From contig JAJEKV010000064.1 in assembly GCA_021234155.1 (NCBI GenBank), forward strand, positions 372,001 through 436,000: a DNA stretch of 64,000 bases, in the 5' to 3' direction. The notes beneath the pieces were generated by a model. That model had not been told where the DNA came from, did not search any database, and saw only the letters and a list, made by a program, of their open reading frames with translations. Every line of letters begins with the position of its first letter. Position 1 is the first letter of the stretch. A program made the translations under genes and the position numbers. This stretch comes from Isoetes taiwanensis. Lineage: Eukaryota; Streptophyta; Lycopodiopsida; Isoetales; Isoetaceae. Positions 30,894 to 41,464 of this stretch are shown here, one piece after another.

Positions 30894-31779
30894 GACGAGC
30901 TATTCAACTCTCAAGGATCCCTATTTTTTTTCTTGTCAAGCACGAGCAATCCAGATAGAGAAACATAGAAAGGGGCTATTTGAAAGTAGAAAAAGATAAT
31001 AAAGGAGAGAGAAGATGGGTTACCTTGCACAATGCTTCCACCTGAAACTATGGCTTTTCAATTGAAAAGCACTCCTTGCTATTTAGTCTTCTTGCACGAA
31101 TACTCCAGTTGCAAGTGTATTAGGGCTGAACTCAGTCCATGTAAACGAAAAATCAATTAAGTTTAAAAAGAGAACAAGAAGATGGGTTACCTTGCACGAG
31201 GCCTCTAGCAAAAACTCGCGTGATGCAATTGGAGCTTTGTTGGCTCTAAAGCTTATAATATAGAACCTAGAAATAGAGGCCCAGATCAAATATTTTGTAA
31301 AAGGTCACTGCCAAAACCATTGCAGAAAAGACAATGTACGTCCAGAAAGAGTGATGTACTCCCTTAGCCTGCAATCAGGTGGGCTCTTATGCAGAGGCCA
31401 AGTTATAATGGGAATTAATGAGGTCTTCAACTAGATTTATATCTAATCATGGCTTCTAAGTCTCTACCCCCCTTCCCTCAAGCACAAAAGGTGCAAATAG
31501 AGCAACATCCCTAATCATCTAGCATAATCATAATCCAAAATAGAACAATAGTTCTAAGCTAATTAACCTATTTATATTCAATACAAGGGCTAGAGTTTGA
31601 TTGCCAGTCTCATTTTAGGGTTAATGTCAATGAGCAAATTAACACTAAAACAATAAGGCAATTTGGCTTAATTGCCACAGTTAAGCCAGTTCAATATGTT
31701 ATTCTATAACTAACCTGATCCTTGAGCTACATCCCCACTTGATATGCTGACATAATGAAAATCATGCTAGGCAGTGGAG

Positions 31780-33680
31780 TTGCAGTAACGCCTTAGGTAA
31801 TAATCAACTTGATGCTAGCTCGACTAGATGATGACCCTGGAGCTTTCACATGTGAAGCAAGTATCAAGACTCGAGATTTGTTTGAGTTTTTGCTTGATGG
31901 TTTGAACGTGATGCCATATCATATCACGAAGAAATGTGGATTGGATGGTCGCTTGCTACAGCCATACACTCCACTCCAATGGCATCACTTGCCACTACCC
32001 ACACACCGCATGAAGCTTCCACTACTACTGTCCCTGCCTGTGCTTCAGTTGCGGCTCTTGCAAGCAAATAGGGATTGTGCCTTCGCATGGTCTCCTAGAA
32101 TTGTCGGGGCTTCCCATGTCAAAAGGGAGACCGTCTCAACTCGATTGTCGCAGATATGGACCTCATCTTCCTCATGGAAGCATGGGAATATGTAGGATAC
32201 AGGCCTACTGACTTGCCAAGATACCAGTATTATTCCATCTTCAATGAGTGCACAGGGAAGCGAGAACGGGGGGGGGGAGGGGGGGGATGGGCACCTGCTA
32301 TTACCGAACAACATTGGCACAATCAGTCTCCCCATGCAAGACAACCAGACACAACCGATACCTGTGGGTGAGTGTGCAGAACTGCAGCGACAAGCCTCTC
32401 TTTGTGGCGGCCTATTACTTCCCACATGTCGAGAGCAATTCCTATCACAGCCATTGGAATGTGGACAGGCTAGATCTCTATGTTGATCTATGTGATGACA
32501 TACAAGAACACAAGCAGTTTGAGTATTGTCATGCTTGTTGAGGATTTCAATGCATGCAGCAATGCAGAACAACTCATGAGATTTGATCCCCTAGTTGACG
32601 ATTTGTTGCAACCACGACCTTCAAAAGGATCTTGGCCACGTGCATCAGATGACAATTAGAAATGCATTATAGTAGGCAGCTATTGTTGCTCTATAGTATC
32701 TTTGACCTGCTAATATGCAATGGACTGGCACATTGGCCATCCTCTCGCAAGCATACTTGCAAGCAGGAGAACCAGGGGGCGAATCTAGTGTGGTGGACTA
32801 TGTGTTGGTGGCTCAGCAGGATATGCACATCGATAAGCACTTCCGAGTAGGAACAGATAGTAAGACGAGGACCTACTACTTTACTTGTAACTAGCTTGGC
32901 AGATTGTTCCAACCTCATATGCAACACCTCCTCGCACGCCGTAGCTGCGATTGGACTATGAACATGCAGAGGGTTATGCCCCAATGCTCAAAGATGACTT
33001 GACAGACATTCTGCAGTTCTCTACACTAGACGGGCAGGTTGATTGATGTCCTCGGGACTGCCCCAGAAAGGTGCTTTGAAAGAAGCCGCCTTAGACGGAC
33101 CTTGGGGACCACAACCTTCCCATGCAACCAGTGATTTGATGTTGAATGCAAAAAATGCAAATGCTGGCTCTGCCAAGTTCCAGATCCTGCTCTACGCCCG
33201 CAAGCGGTCAGATAATACCGCCTTTTCCTTAAGACTAGGAAAGCTAGGTACATCGCGGCCCATCAATAAGAAATGTTCATCCTCCTGGACCATCATCCTA
33301 GGACCTTCTGGCAAAGGGTACTCATAAAGCCAGTACAATCTACAAAGAACCTCATTCCAAAGCAGTGGAGACAATACCTGCAGCAACTCTATGATCCTTA
33401 GGGTGCACAAGCAGCACTACCCCAACAGCAGGACCTGTTACTAAAAATCATAGAGGTAGATATAGACCAGGGTTTACAACGTCTAGCCAATGGAAAAGCG
33501 TCAGACCTGGATGGTATGTAGGCAGAGCTGCTCAAGTGAACAGGACCATCCATAGTACCAGTACTAACCGCCATGTTCAATAGGGCATTACAGGAGGGTC
33601 CCCACCCCTCTCCCTCCCACCCTCCAGTGGACCATTAGCAGAGTTGTTCTCATATACAAGCTCCGTGCGGGGAATACCGA
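31780..33680 (+). mobile_element. LINE, endonuclease and linker (5' part)
   Basis: Same family as the minus-strand LINE at 9230-11970 and decayed by frameshifts. The endonuclease blocks MDLIFLMEAWEY (about 32156), then RYLWV, then LYVDLCDDIQEHKQF (32470-32520) are followed by the linker and the start of the RT: IDQGLQRLANGKASDLDGM at about 33460, VPVLTAMFNRALQEG at about 33550, and a tail reading YKLRAG at about 33655. The frame is then cut by a 4-kb hAT-like element and resumes at about 37680 (CPTNYRTV). A G-rich run at 32267-32287 interrupts the endonuclease. Confidence 0.7.
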
Positions 33681-33818
33681 GGTTTGAGAGGATGTGTCCG
33701 ACAATTCCTCGAAATTTACACGTGTGGACAAAAAGAGGCGGATGTGGGCCCATCTAACAATTTAAGGATATAGAAAATTGGAAGGGAAGACATTGTTTTG
33801 TCGTAAAAGCGTCTTGCC

Positions 33819-33861
33819 ACATTTTTATTTGTCGGATTCTCCACGAGACAAATAAAAATGT
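33819..33861. repeat. Perfect 15-bp inverted repeat
   Basis: acatttttatttgtc (33819-33833) pairs exactly with gacaaataaaaatgt (33847-33861), with a 13-nt loop. It lies 130-180 bp inside the left edge of the hAT-like element, where subterminal transposase sites or a promoter would be expected. A telomere-like run (ttaggtttaggtttaggttt) follows at 33926-33955. Confidence 0.6.
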
Positions 33862-35125
33862 TTTTCTTTTTTAGGTTATATCTTTTATTTTAGGGAGGAA
33901 AAGCGTAAGGTGGAAACTTTCCCTTAGGTTTAGGTTTAGGTTTTAGGTTAGGGCAAGGGAAAACTGGCGTTTAGCATCCCCGACTAATTTCGGTGAAGCA
34001 ATAGAAGCAGAGCATTGAGAGGAAGCGGCAACATTGAGGGGAAGTGGTGGGCAGCTAATCTTCTGGTGCAGGGCAGCTAAACTAATCTTTTCAGTGCAGG
34101 CAGAAGCAGATCAGACTTAAATCACAGAGATATGGATATGGCATTTCAAGATTCATGGAGTGCGGCTGAGCTAGATGTGAATCCAACTGGAAGCAACAAG
34201 TATTGGAGTCATTCTGGATGCCAGCATTGTCTAAAAGCATTATCTAGCTTGCATTTTGCACTGCTAGCTAGTTGCTATTTTTATAGAGTGCTGGCATGCT
34301 TTCATTTAGCCCAAAAACATGATAGATCATTGTTTACCCTTGCCATTGCATGGTAAGATAATTTTGTATAAGCAAACCCTTATGCAGCAGCAAAAACCTA
34401 CAGGTAACTGCGATTTCTTTCATTCTATTTTAGTTATAATGGCAGTTTTAATGCATTGCAATTTCTTTTATTCTTTTTTAGTTTAAATGGCAGTTTCAAT
34501 GCAGTTGGTACTTGATTCAAAATGCTGCATAGGCTGATAGTATTGATCTCTAAGCTTTTGTTTTTGTTTGAAACTTGTACTCATTGATTTTCAGAACTAA
34601 TTTTGTACTCAGGTCCAACATGTTCTACTATCATTGTCCATGCTTATAGCTAGATTGTGCCAGGCTTTATGTGCATAACATGCAGTACAAATAGTTGGGA
34701 GATTTTCTTACGAAAGTAAAACTATTGTAATAGAGTTATAAGCTTTCTGAAATTTGTGGTAGCAGGGGTGTAAAATTCATGGTAGCAGAGGTGTAGTAAG
34801 ATCTAATACTGTTGTTTTTTTATTATATTGCTATATGTTGATGTAAGTCTATTAGGACTAGTATCTCTACAAAGTAGATTGAGTGATGCATGTTTATGCA
34901 TATTTGCATTAGATATCATAAGTTATATAAGAGGATAGGAATGGGAAATATTCTGAAGTAATTTATGAGTTATATAAGAGGATAGAAAGGAAAATATTTG
35001 AAAGCTATCAATGAGTATGTATTTCTTTACATTATCTAGATTTATGTCTAGAATCACCTAATTATTATCGATTTTTATTCTGATGTTCTAGGAAATGGTG
35101 TTCATATCCCATAGTAGGAATTTGT

Positions 35126-37208
35126 CAATGGCACTTCGGGGCAAAGGATGAAGAATGGTTCAAGGGCAAACATCGATCTTACAAATGGCTGGCTTTGCAA
35201 GGGAGAATGAAGCTTCTATTGCTGGAACAAGTGGTGCAAATATTTCAGATGTTGCTAACGTAATGCCTGCTCATACTCAAGAGCTCAATGCTGAGCATGA
35301 GCGGGTTATAGATGCTAGAAAAAGCTAGAAGGAGAAATGGCTAGATGACGATGATTGATTGCGCTTCAACCATGACATAGGTAGAGTACATTGCATTTAC
35401 TGCAAGGAGGATAAGAAATGTAAAAGTCCATTTGGATTAGAAGATGCCATGAATTTGAGAATATCAGCTTTCATAGAGCATGCTGAAAGTGCACAGCATA
35501 AACATGCAGTATGGTTAGCTACAAATGGAAAAGATTCTTTGCATAAAGTGGAGAAGAAAAAGAATGAATCTGTGGATAAAGAAATCTGTGCTCTATATAA
35601 ATGTGCCTAGTGGGGAAGACCTTGCATATAGGAAATTCTGTCCGCTGTTATAGCTTCTTAGAGAATGTGGATCTGTAGTGCCAAATTTGTACAATGATGA
35701 CAAAGCTTGTAGTTATTTTCTGAAATCAGTAAATCTATAGTGGAGAATGCGTTTGAAAAAATTAGAAACAGCTCTTGGTTTGGCATAATGGTTGATGAAT
35801 CAACCCATGTTAGTGGGTGCATCATTTAATCCTTTATGCCACTTATTTGGATGACTTTCAACACAAAAAATCATTCATAGGTTTGGTGTCATTAGATGGA
35901 GGGGATGCAAGTACAATTACCAAAGCCATAGTGGGGAAGCTCGTAGAGCAAGGCAAATTAGACTTGACAAAGATGATTGCCTTTGGTTCAGATGGTGCTT
36001 CGGTTATGGTTGGTTGTCGGATAGGTATAGCAACTAGGCTGAAAGAATAAAATCCTTTTATGACATCCATACATTGTGTTGCCCATAGAACTAATCTATG
36101 CGTAGAAACAGTAGCCAAACAGCCATGTTGCAAGCACATATGTGAAAAGGTTGATAAGCTGGTTAATGGGGTAACAAGCTATTATTCCCGAAGTACTCTA
36201 AGAGGAGGATTATTGAAGGCACTTGAAGAGGAACTTGCTTATTCTACTCTGAGGTTTGAACATATTTCAGCAACAAGGTGGTTAAGTAGACATCATGTAA
36301 TTGACAAGTTATATGAAATGTATGAACCTGCGATGATGGTATTCAAAGAAAATACTGCTGCTCTTTATGATGAATTGAGAGAGTTTAAGATTGTCTACAT
36401 TTTGCATTTTTTAGCAGATATTTTGATGCACTTGATCACTTTGAGTTGCGATTTTCAGAAAGATTGGGTGGATGTTACTTCAATAACAGGCCTTGTGGAC
36501 TATACAAAGCACCAAATTGAGGAAGAGTTTCTTATTGAAACATTGGATTTGAATAGTGGTCTAAAGGATAGCAAAGGATATCCTATAATTCTTGATTTTG
36601 CCATCCAAATGGAAAGCTTGCTGCACTTAGAGGGGCTGTCAATGGAGATGTATCGTGGAATTGAAACGATAAGATGTGTTAAAGGTCATGATTTAGAGGA
36701 GGCTCTCGAATTCCAAAATAATTTCGCTAAAGCTGTTTTGGCTGCCCTAGGTGAGAGGTTCAAGGATCATGACATCTTGTCATGCTTTACAATATTTGCA
36801 CCTGCACATGTGCCAATAGCAACAAAGGAAATGAAAGCATTTAGTCATCACGAGTCTAATGAATTGGTGAAATTTTATGGTGAGCCTCGATTGATTGGTG
36901 GAGTGAAATTCGATAGCCTTATTAATCGTGATACCTTTCTAGCAGAATTTAGAAAGTTTAAGATGCAAGCATGTACGGAGTGGCAAGGTAAGTATGCAGA
37001 AATGGTGAAGCTTGCGCCAGTGGGTCTGGTACAATGTTCAAATACAACAATCCGTGAAAGGGGATTTAGCCAATTGAATCATATCAAAGACAAATACCGT
37101 AATAGGCTAAAAACAGAAGGAGTTGATTCATTAATGAGAGTTGCAATGGAAGGTCTGCCCATGGAAGCAATCGATAAGTTTGATTTTGGAGAAGCCTTCA
37201 CGATTTGA
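35126..37208 (+). pseudogene. hAT-family transposase (zinc-finger type), nearly complete relic
   Basis: The N-terminal part (35310-35610) has VHCIYCKEDKKCKSPFG and an H-x4-H pair (ESAQHKHAVW), a TTF/BED-type zinc finger. The middle part (about 35755-36050) has FGIMVDEST and IAFGSDGASVMVG, the first and second Asp blocks of hAT catalytic cores. From 36060 a 382-codon frame continues IHCVAHRTNL, then SATRWLSRHHVI (hAT RW block), a helical region, and the C-terminal block RERGFSQLNHIKDKYRNRL, as in hAT dimerisation domains and ZNF862-like proteins. Lesions are few: stops at 35326, 35358 and 35608, a small frameshift near 35810, and a single in-frame TAA at 36048-36050. It is a recently inactivated copy, not a host gene. 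Confidence 0.7.
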
Positions 37209-37660
37209 AAATCTGGAGCCAAGTATAGGCACATATATTCAACGAATTCGAGGTACAAGGTAACTCATGCAAATGTGGAAGAAGAAGGATCAAATGAAGA
37301 TGACGAGTAATCCCATTTGTTTGTTTTCTTTTCGCCTTGAGGACATTGAAGTTCATATAAGTTGTTATGTTAAATGTGGAATTTCATGATTTTGATCAGG
37401 TTTTATAGTGTTACATCAACCATGAATCATACTATATTTATATAACCTATATTTTACAAATACTAACTTGTTGAATTTTAGCTTGTAAGAAAATTACATG
37501 TTTATTCCATTTTTGTAGGAAATTATATCTTGGTATTTTTTATTTTGCAGGAAAATTGCATGTTGGTTCTATTCTTGTAGGAAAGTGTAGGCTGAAAAAA
37601 ATTATAGACATGCTGATTCATGAGGCGTAGGAATTTTTCCTAGAATATGTAAAATATTTC

Positions 37661-39008
37661 CCGAACTAAGTATACAAGGCAGGTGACCCACACTGTCCAA
37701 CCAATTATCGAACAGTCATGGGTCAGTTCAGTGTTGGCAAAATTGCTAGCTGGGATTCTCGAGCAGTAGTTGACATCCTGGGTAGAAGCCGCAGATGTGC
37801 AAGCCCTCACACAGGGGGGGGGTTCAAGCCGTGGCACTCAACCATTGATCACATCTTCACACTATGATAGCAATGAACCATAGCCAAGACCTCTATTGCT
37901 ACCTTGTAGACTTTGCAAAGGCTTTTGATACTATGCCTTGGAAAAGGCTGTGGGCAAGATTGCAACAGCTAGAGGTCCTTGCAGACATATAGAATGCGGT
38001 GTATAGGTGTACGAGACATGTTCAGGTCAGTTGCAGCAGACAGACCAGCCATTCCATAGCAGTATCGGGGTTCGTCAAGAATGCCCTCTCTTTCCTACGT
38101 TGTTTGGGCTGTACATTGATCAGTTGAAGATCTGGCTTGCTGAAAATGGAGGCAACGGAGCTCACCCCTTGCACCGGAATCTAGGTAGTAATATATGTTG
38201 ACGATGTTGACCTTCTGGCTTACACTTCGACAGACACGTAGCGCCATCTCGACATCTTGGACACATTTTGGCAGGCGACTGACATGTGCATCAACCTGGT
38301 CAAGACGAAGGTGGTCCTCATATCATCTTTGCATCAGTCAAGGGCTCCTTTCTTTAGCTATCAGGGGCAAATTGTAGAAGTGGCACCCGCCTACAAATAT
38401 TTGGGAGTGGAGTTCCTCTCTGCTATACATTGTGACGCTTCCATCCATCTGCAAGAGACAACAGGTTGGAAGATGCTTCATACAATGCAGAACAACAGTT
38501 ATAGAGTGGAGCTGTATGACTGGGGCCATTAATTGCACCTATTCAGGGTATTGGTGGACCTGTCCTTTTATACGGGGCCAAGATCTAGGACCCCATGGTC
38601 TCCCTCACTACTCGGAATGACTTGGAGCAGGTGCAGAAAGCCTTCTTAGCTCGGGCACTAGGGATGAAGTTTACGATCCCATACCAAATCCTGTTGCAAG
38701 AGACAGGGTTGTTGCCCCTTTAGAGGGTGGCTATTGATCGCCACATTGTCTACTTTCAAAAGGTGGTCTGTATCCCTAGCCTAGCTTATATCGTGGCAAT
38801 GAGACCACAATGCCTCAAGGCCTATTGAAAATAAATGCGAGCTCAGTGGCTCTCGCCAGATGGAATGTGCAAGAGCACAGGTGCATATATGTGCAAACAG
38901 GGGCAGACTGCCATAGCTTGAGGCAATACCGAGACGCTTGCTTCCTCAGCAAGCTCTGGGATGCCGACGCTCTTGAACACGTCAAGACAGCACATCGCAA
39001 AAAGTTGT
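37661..39008 (+). mobile_element. LINE, reverse transcriptase to C-terminal region (first RT segment)
   Basis: It continues the LINE cut at 33680: CPTNYRTV, then HSTIDHIFTL, then LYCYLVDFAKAFDTMPWKRL (RT motif A, D-x4-F), then IGVRQECPLFPTLFGLYIDQ (motif B), then ADDVDLL across a frame change (motif C, Tyr altered), then VAPAYKYLGVEF (thumb). The C-terminal part runs to FLSKLWDADALEHVKTAHRK at about 39000. Frameshifts and stops make it inactive. It is AT-richer and CpG-poorer than the copies at 9230-11970 and 19690-21260. Confidence 0.7.
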
Positions 39009-39704
39009 AGGAGAGATTAAGACAGCTGTAAAATGCGGTGTACAGGTTGCATGAGACTTGCTCAGGCTGACTGGCACCGACATGACAACTTGTCAACAGT
39101 AGTATTAGGGTCCCACAGGGATGCCCGCTTTCTTCAACATTGTTTGACCTCTACGTTGACCAGTTGGAAGGGTGGCTTATTGATCACAGGGTTGACGGAG
39201 CTCAGCTTCTACACCAGATTATTAAGCAGCTCATATATGCCGATGTCGACCTTCTGACCCACACTGCAGAAGACATACATCAGCATTTATAAACCCTAGA
39301 CACTTTGTGCCGAGTCACAGGAATGCATGTCAATTGGGCCAAGACTTTGTTTGTCTCATCTTCGTGTCATCCAAGGCTTCCCTCCTTTACTTATCAGTAG
39401 CAAAATATTGAGGTATCACCCACCTAGAAGTACCAGGGCATAGAGTTCCCCACTACCACTCCATCCAATTACAAGTGATAGCAGGTTGGAAGTCACTGTA
39501 TACGATGCAGAACAACCGTCACGAGGCAGAGCTATATGACTAGGCTCATCTATCACACTTATTTAGGGTTTTAGTTGAACCCTTTCTCTTGTATGGGGTC
39601 GATGTTTGGGGCCTGTCATATCCTGGCAATCCGGAATGAACTGGAGCAGGTATAGAAGCCCTTCCTAGCTCGGCACTTGGGGTAAAATCTATAATCCCCT
39701 ATTA
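39009..39704 (+). mobile_element. LINE, second RT segment
   Basis: Directly after the C-terminal region of the first segment, RT sequence starts again (tgcggtgtacaggttg versus tgcggtgtataggtgt at about 37994). It runs through motif B (CPLSSTLFDLYVDQLEGW), a damaged motif C (YA-DVDLL, one Asp lost) and the thumb to about 39704 (gctcggcacttgggg versus gctcgggcactaggg). It is diverged from the first segment, so it is not a recent simple duplication. Its continuation lies beyond the inverted-repeat element, at 40655-40875. Confidence 0.65.
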
Positions 39705-40607
39705 GGCCCTTTTTCCACGGCATGCATAAAATATGACTGTCGCAATGCAATAAGACAGCATATAAGACTCCATGTCAGCTCCACGTCATGTCCCAGATAA
39801 AAACCTTTCCCACTAATTTTTTTGCGACATGTCTTTAATATATAAGACACCTCTTATATTTTCTGCTTTTCCACTGCGTTTTATTCAAAAGGTTAGAGAA
39901 CGAATCGATGATCTTTGAAGCTACAATCACTGCGATTTTATTCAAAAGGTTAGAGAACGAATCGATGATCTTTTGAAGCTATGACAGAACCGTTTCACCT
40001 ATACAATCAATAGGCTTATCTGCAAAATACTTCTCCAGAAATAATCCTCTGATGTACGTGATATTCTACTTTTCCACTGCATAAAAAATGAAGAACATCA
40101 ATCTCTGTGGAAGAACAGCAAGAGCACAAAGATTTCTGTGAAGAAATTAGACAGACCCAAACATTGGTTGTTGAAAGGAAAAGCTGGAATTTCCAGAATT
40201 TTTAGAACTGTAAATCCGAAATCCGGCTTATTCAACCTGTTTTATGTTTGTGGCTCCTCCTTGTCGCGGAATTTTTAGAACTCAGAATCCAAATCCGGCT
40301 TATTCAACCTGTTTCAACAATGAACCTGTGTCGGTTTGTGAATCTTGGCGCTCCGCTCACCTGCATGCTCCACTAAAACCTTTTTTTAGGGCATCCTTCT
40401 TCTGCGGCAACACAAGAATCTCATTGGCTGCATTTTGCAGTCACAAATTGTGGCGGGGGGTTTCCCCCGGAAGAAAATGCGACAGCAAAATTGTACGGAA
40501 TGCAATTGAGACATGTCACAGAAACATCCGTGGAAAAGCAAGTCTTATTTTCTTACGTGGACCAATCAACCTCAAAAAAATTTAAAACAAGGTTGCCATG
40601 GAAAAAG
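39705..40607. mobile_element. Non-autonomous inverted-repeat DNA transposon, about 0.9 kb
   Basis: Terminal inverted repeats are CTTTTTCCACGGCA (39709-39722) and TGCCATGGAAAAAG (40594-40607), one mismatch. Left context TTA-GGCCCTTTTTCCAC resembles a PIF/Harbinger end with a TTA target, but the right flank is overwritten by a (GAA)n run. Related TTTTCCACTGC/CGG motifs recur inside at about 39868, 40073 and inverted at 40531. Internal tandem duplications occur: about 56 bp at 39872-39983 and about 72 bp at 40198-40316. The ORF at 40244-40585 shows no transposase. It splits the second LINE RT segment. Confidence 0.6.
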
Positions 40608-40636
40608 AAGAAGAAGAAGAAGAAGAAGAAGAAGAG
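40608..40636. repeat. (GAA)n microsatellite at transposon edge
   Basis: A run of about nine aag/gaa units immediately follows the right terminal repeat. It probably expanded from the A/G-rich end of the element. A short 18-bp tandem copy (gacatgtttcttaccctt) follows at 40686-40724. Confidence 0.7.
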
Positions 40637-40654
40637 ATTTTAACGTCACGCCAC

Positions 40655-40875
40655 AAGGCAGCGTCCTATGATCGTTATGCAAGAGACATGTTTCTTACCC
40701 TTAAAGACATGTTTCTTACCCTTAAAGCAGGCAGCACTCATTGCCATATTATCTACTTCCAGAAGGTAGTTAGTATAGGGAATGATCTTCTCCCAACGTG
40801 GCTTATATAGTAGCCATGGGTCCACAACGCCTTAAAGCTTGTTGAAAGGAGAGGTGAGCTCAGTGTTTCTCCTTA
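40655..40875 (+). mobile_element. LINE C-terminal fragment (continuation of second RT segment)
   Basis: It matches 38690-38850: tgcaagagaca, then ccatattatctacttcc (versus ccacattgtctactttc), then gtggcttatatagtagccat (versus tagcttatatcgtggcaatg), then gtgagctcagtg. It ends abruptly at about 40875, where a 44-bp tandem duplication (40885-40971, tggcctcgg...ggttatc) begins. Confidence 0.6.
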
Positions 40876-40975
40876 CATGCTAAATGGCCTCGGACATGCA
40901 GCCTTGGGTCAAGCATTTTATGGTTATCTGGCCTCGGAGATACACCCTGGGTCAAGCATTTTTGGTTATCAGCCT

Positions 40976-41464
40976 CGGCCAGACCATAACCTTAAACCTT
41001 AACCTTGCTTCCCTTTCAATGATTCGACTATGTACAACTAAATAAATCTGAGCTGCGTACATACAAAGCCTTTGTAAAGGGTTGGTGATGGACCCAGGGC
41101 AATCATGCATTTTCACATCCGTTGGACAGGCTGGGTTTCGCCCACCTGTTTTTAAAGAGTTCAATGCACTACCATTCTTGCATTTGCATAGTTAGCCCAG
41201 GATGGGGTTATGTCGAAACCCTCGGGACTTCGATTAAGTAAGGTGAGGCAGGCTCTCCATTTTATTTCATATTTTTGCATCAATGGTAACAACTTTTGTT
41301 TTCCCCAGGTTCTGTACACTGCTGTAAGAAGAGAATCCCCCCATCCGTCATGGAAATACTTCAGGTATTAGGCTCTGTTATTTTCATCATCATGAAACAC
41401 TCCGTATTGATAATTAGTGCAAACCTTTCTATCAAAACCACTCTTTAACCTTTGTTTTTCTAGA
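40976..41464 (+). promoter_or_regulatory. PPR gene 5' region with probable 5' UTR intron
   Basis: A donor-like cttcag|gtatta at 41365/41366 and an acceptor tttgtttttctag at 41451-41463 would define an intron of about 98 bp ending one base before the ATG. An earlier possible acceptor (ttttccccag, about 41309) lies upstream. No TATA box stands out. The small ATG at 41350 would be an upstream ORF in another frame if spliced. Confidence 0.4.

Larger units (their letters stand above)
33681..37660 (+). mobile_element. hAT-like DNA transposon inserted in LINE RT
   Basis: LINE RT homology stops near 33675 (gtgcggggaa) and resumes near 37677 (gcaggtgaccc); in an unbroken LINE these join directly. The 4-kb insert carries a decayed hAT-superfamily transposase gene. 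Possible 8-bp target copies gtgcgggg and ggcaggtg are too diverged to be sure, and terminal repeats were not resolved by eye. Near its left end are a 15-bp perfect inverted repeat and a TTTAGG-type run; near its right end (37483-37590) are three copies of a 33-35 bp unit around ttgtaggaaa. Confidence 0.6.

Noticed and set aside
40244-40585. 113-codon ORF in the inverted-repeat element as a transposase
   Set aside because: No DDE or DNA-binding motif is seen; much of it comes from internal tandem duplications.
41417-41419. GTG at 41417 as start of the PPR protein
   Set aside because: Plant nuclear genes rarely start with GTG, and a good 3' splice site lies immediately before the ATG at 41465.
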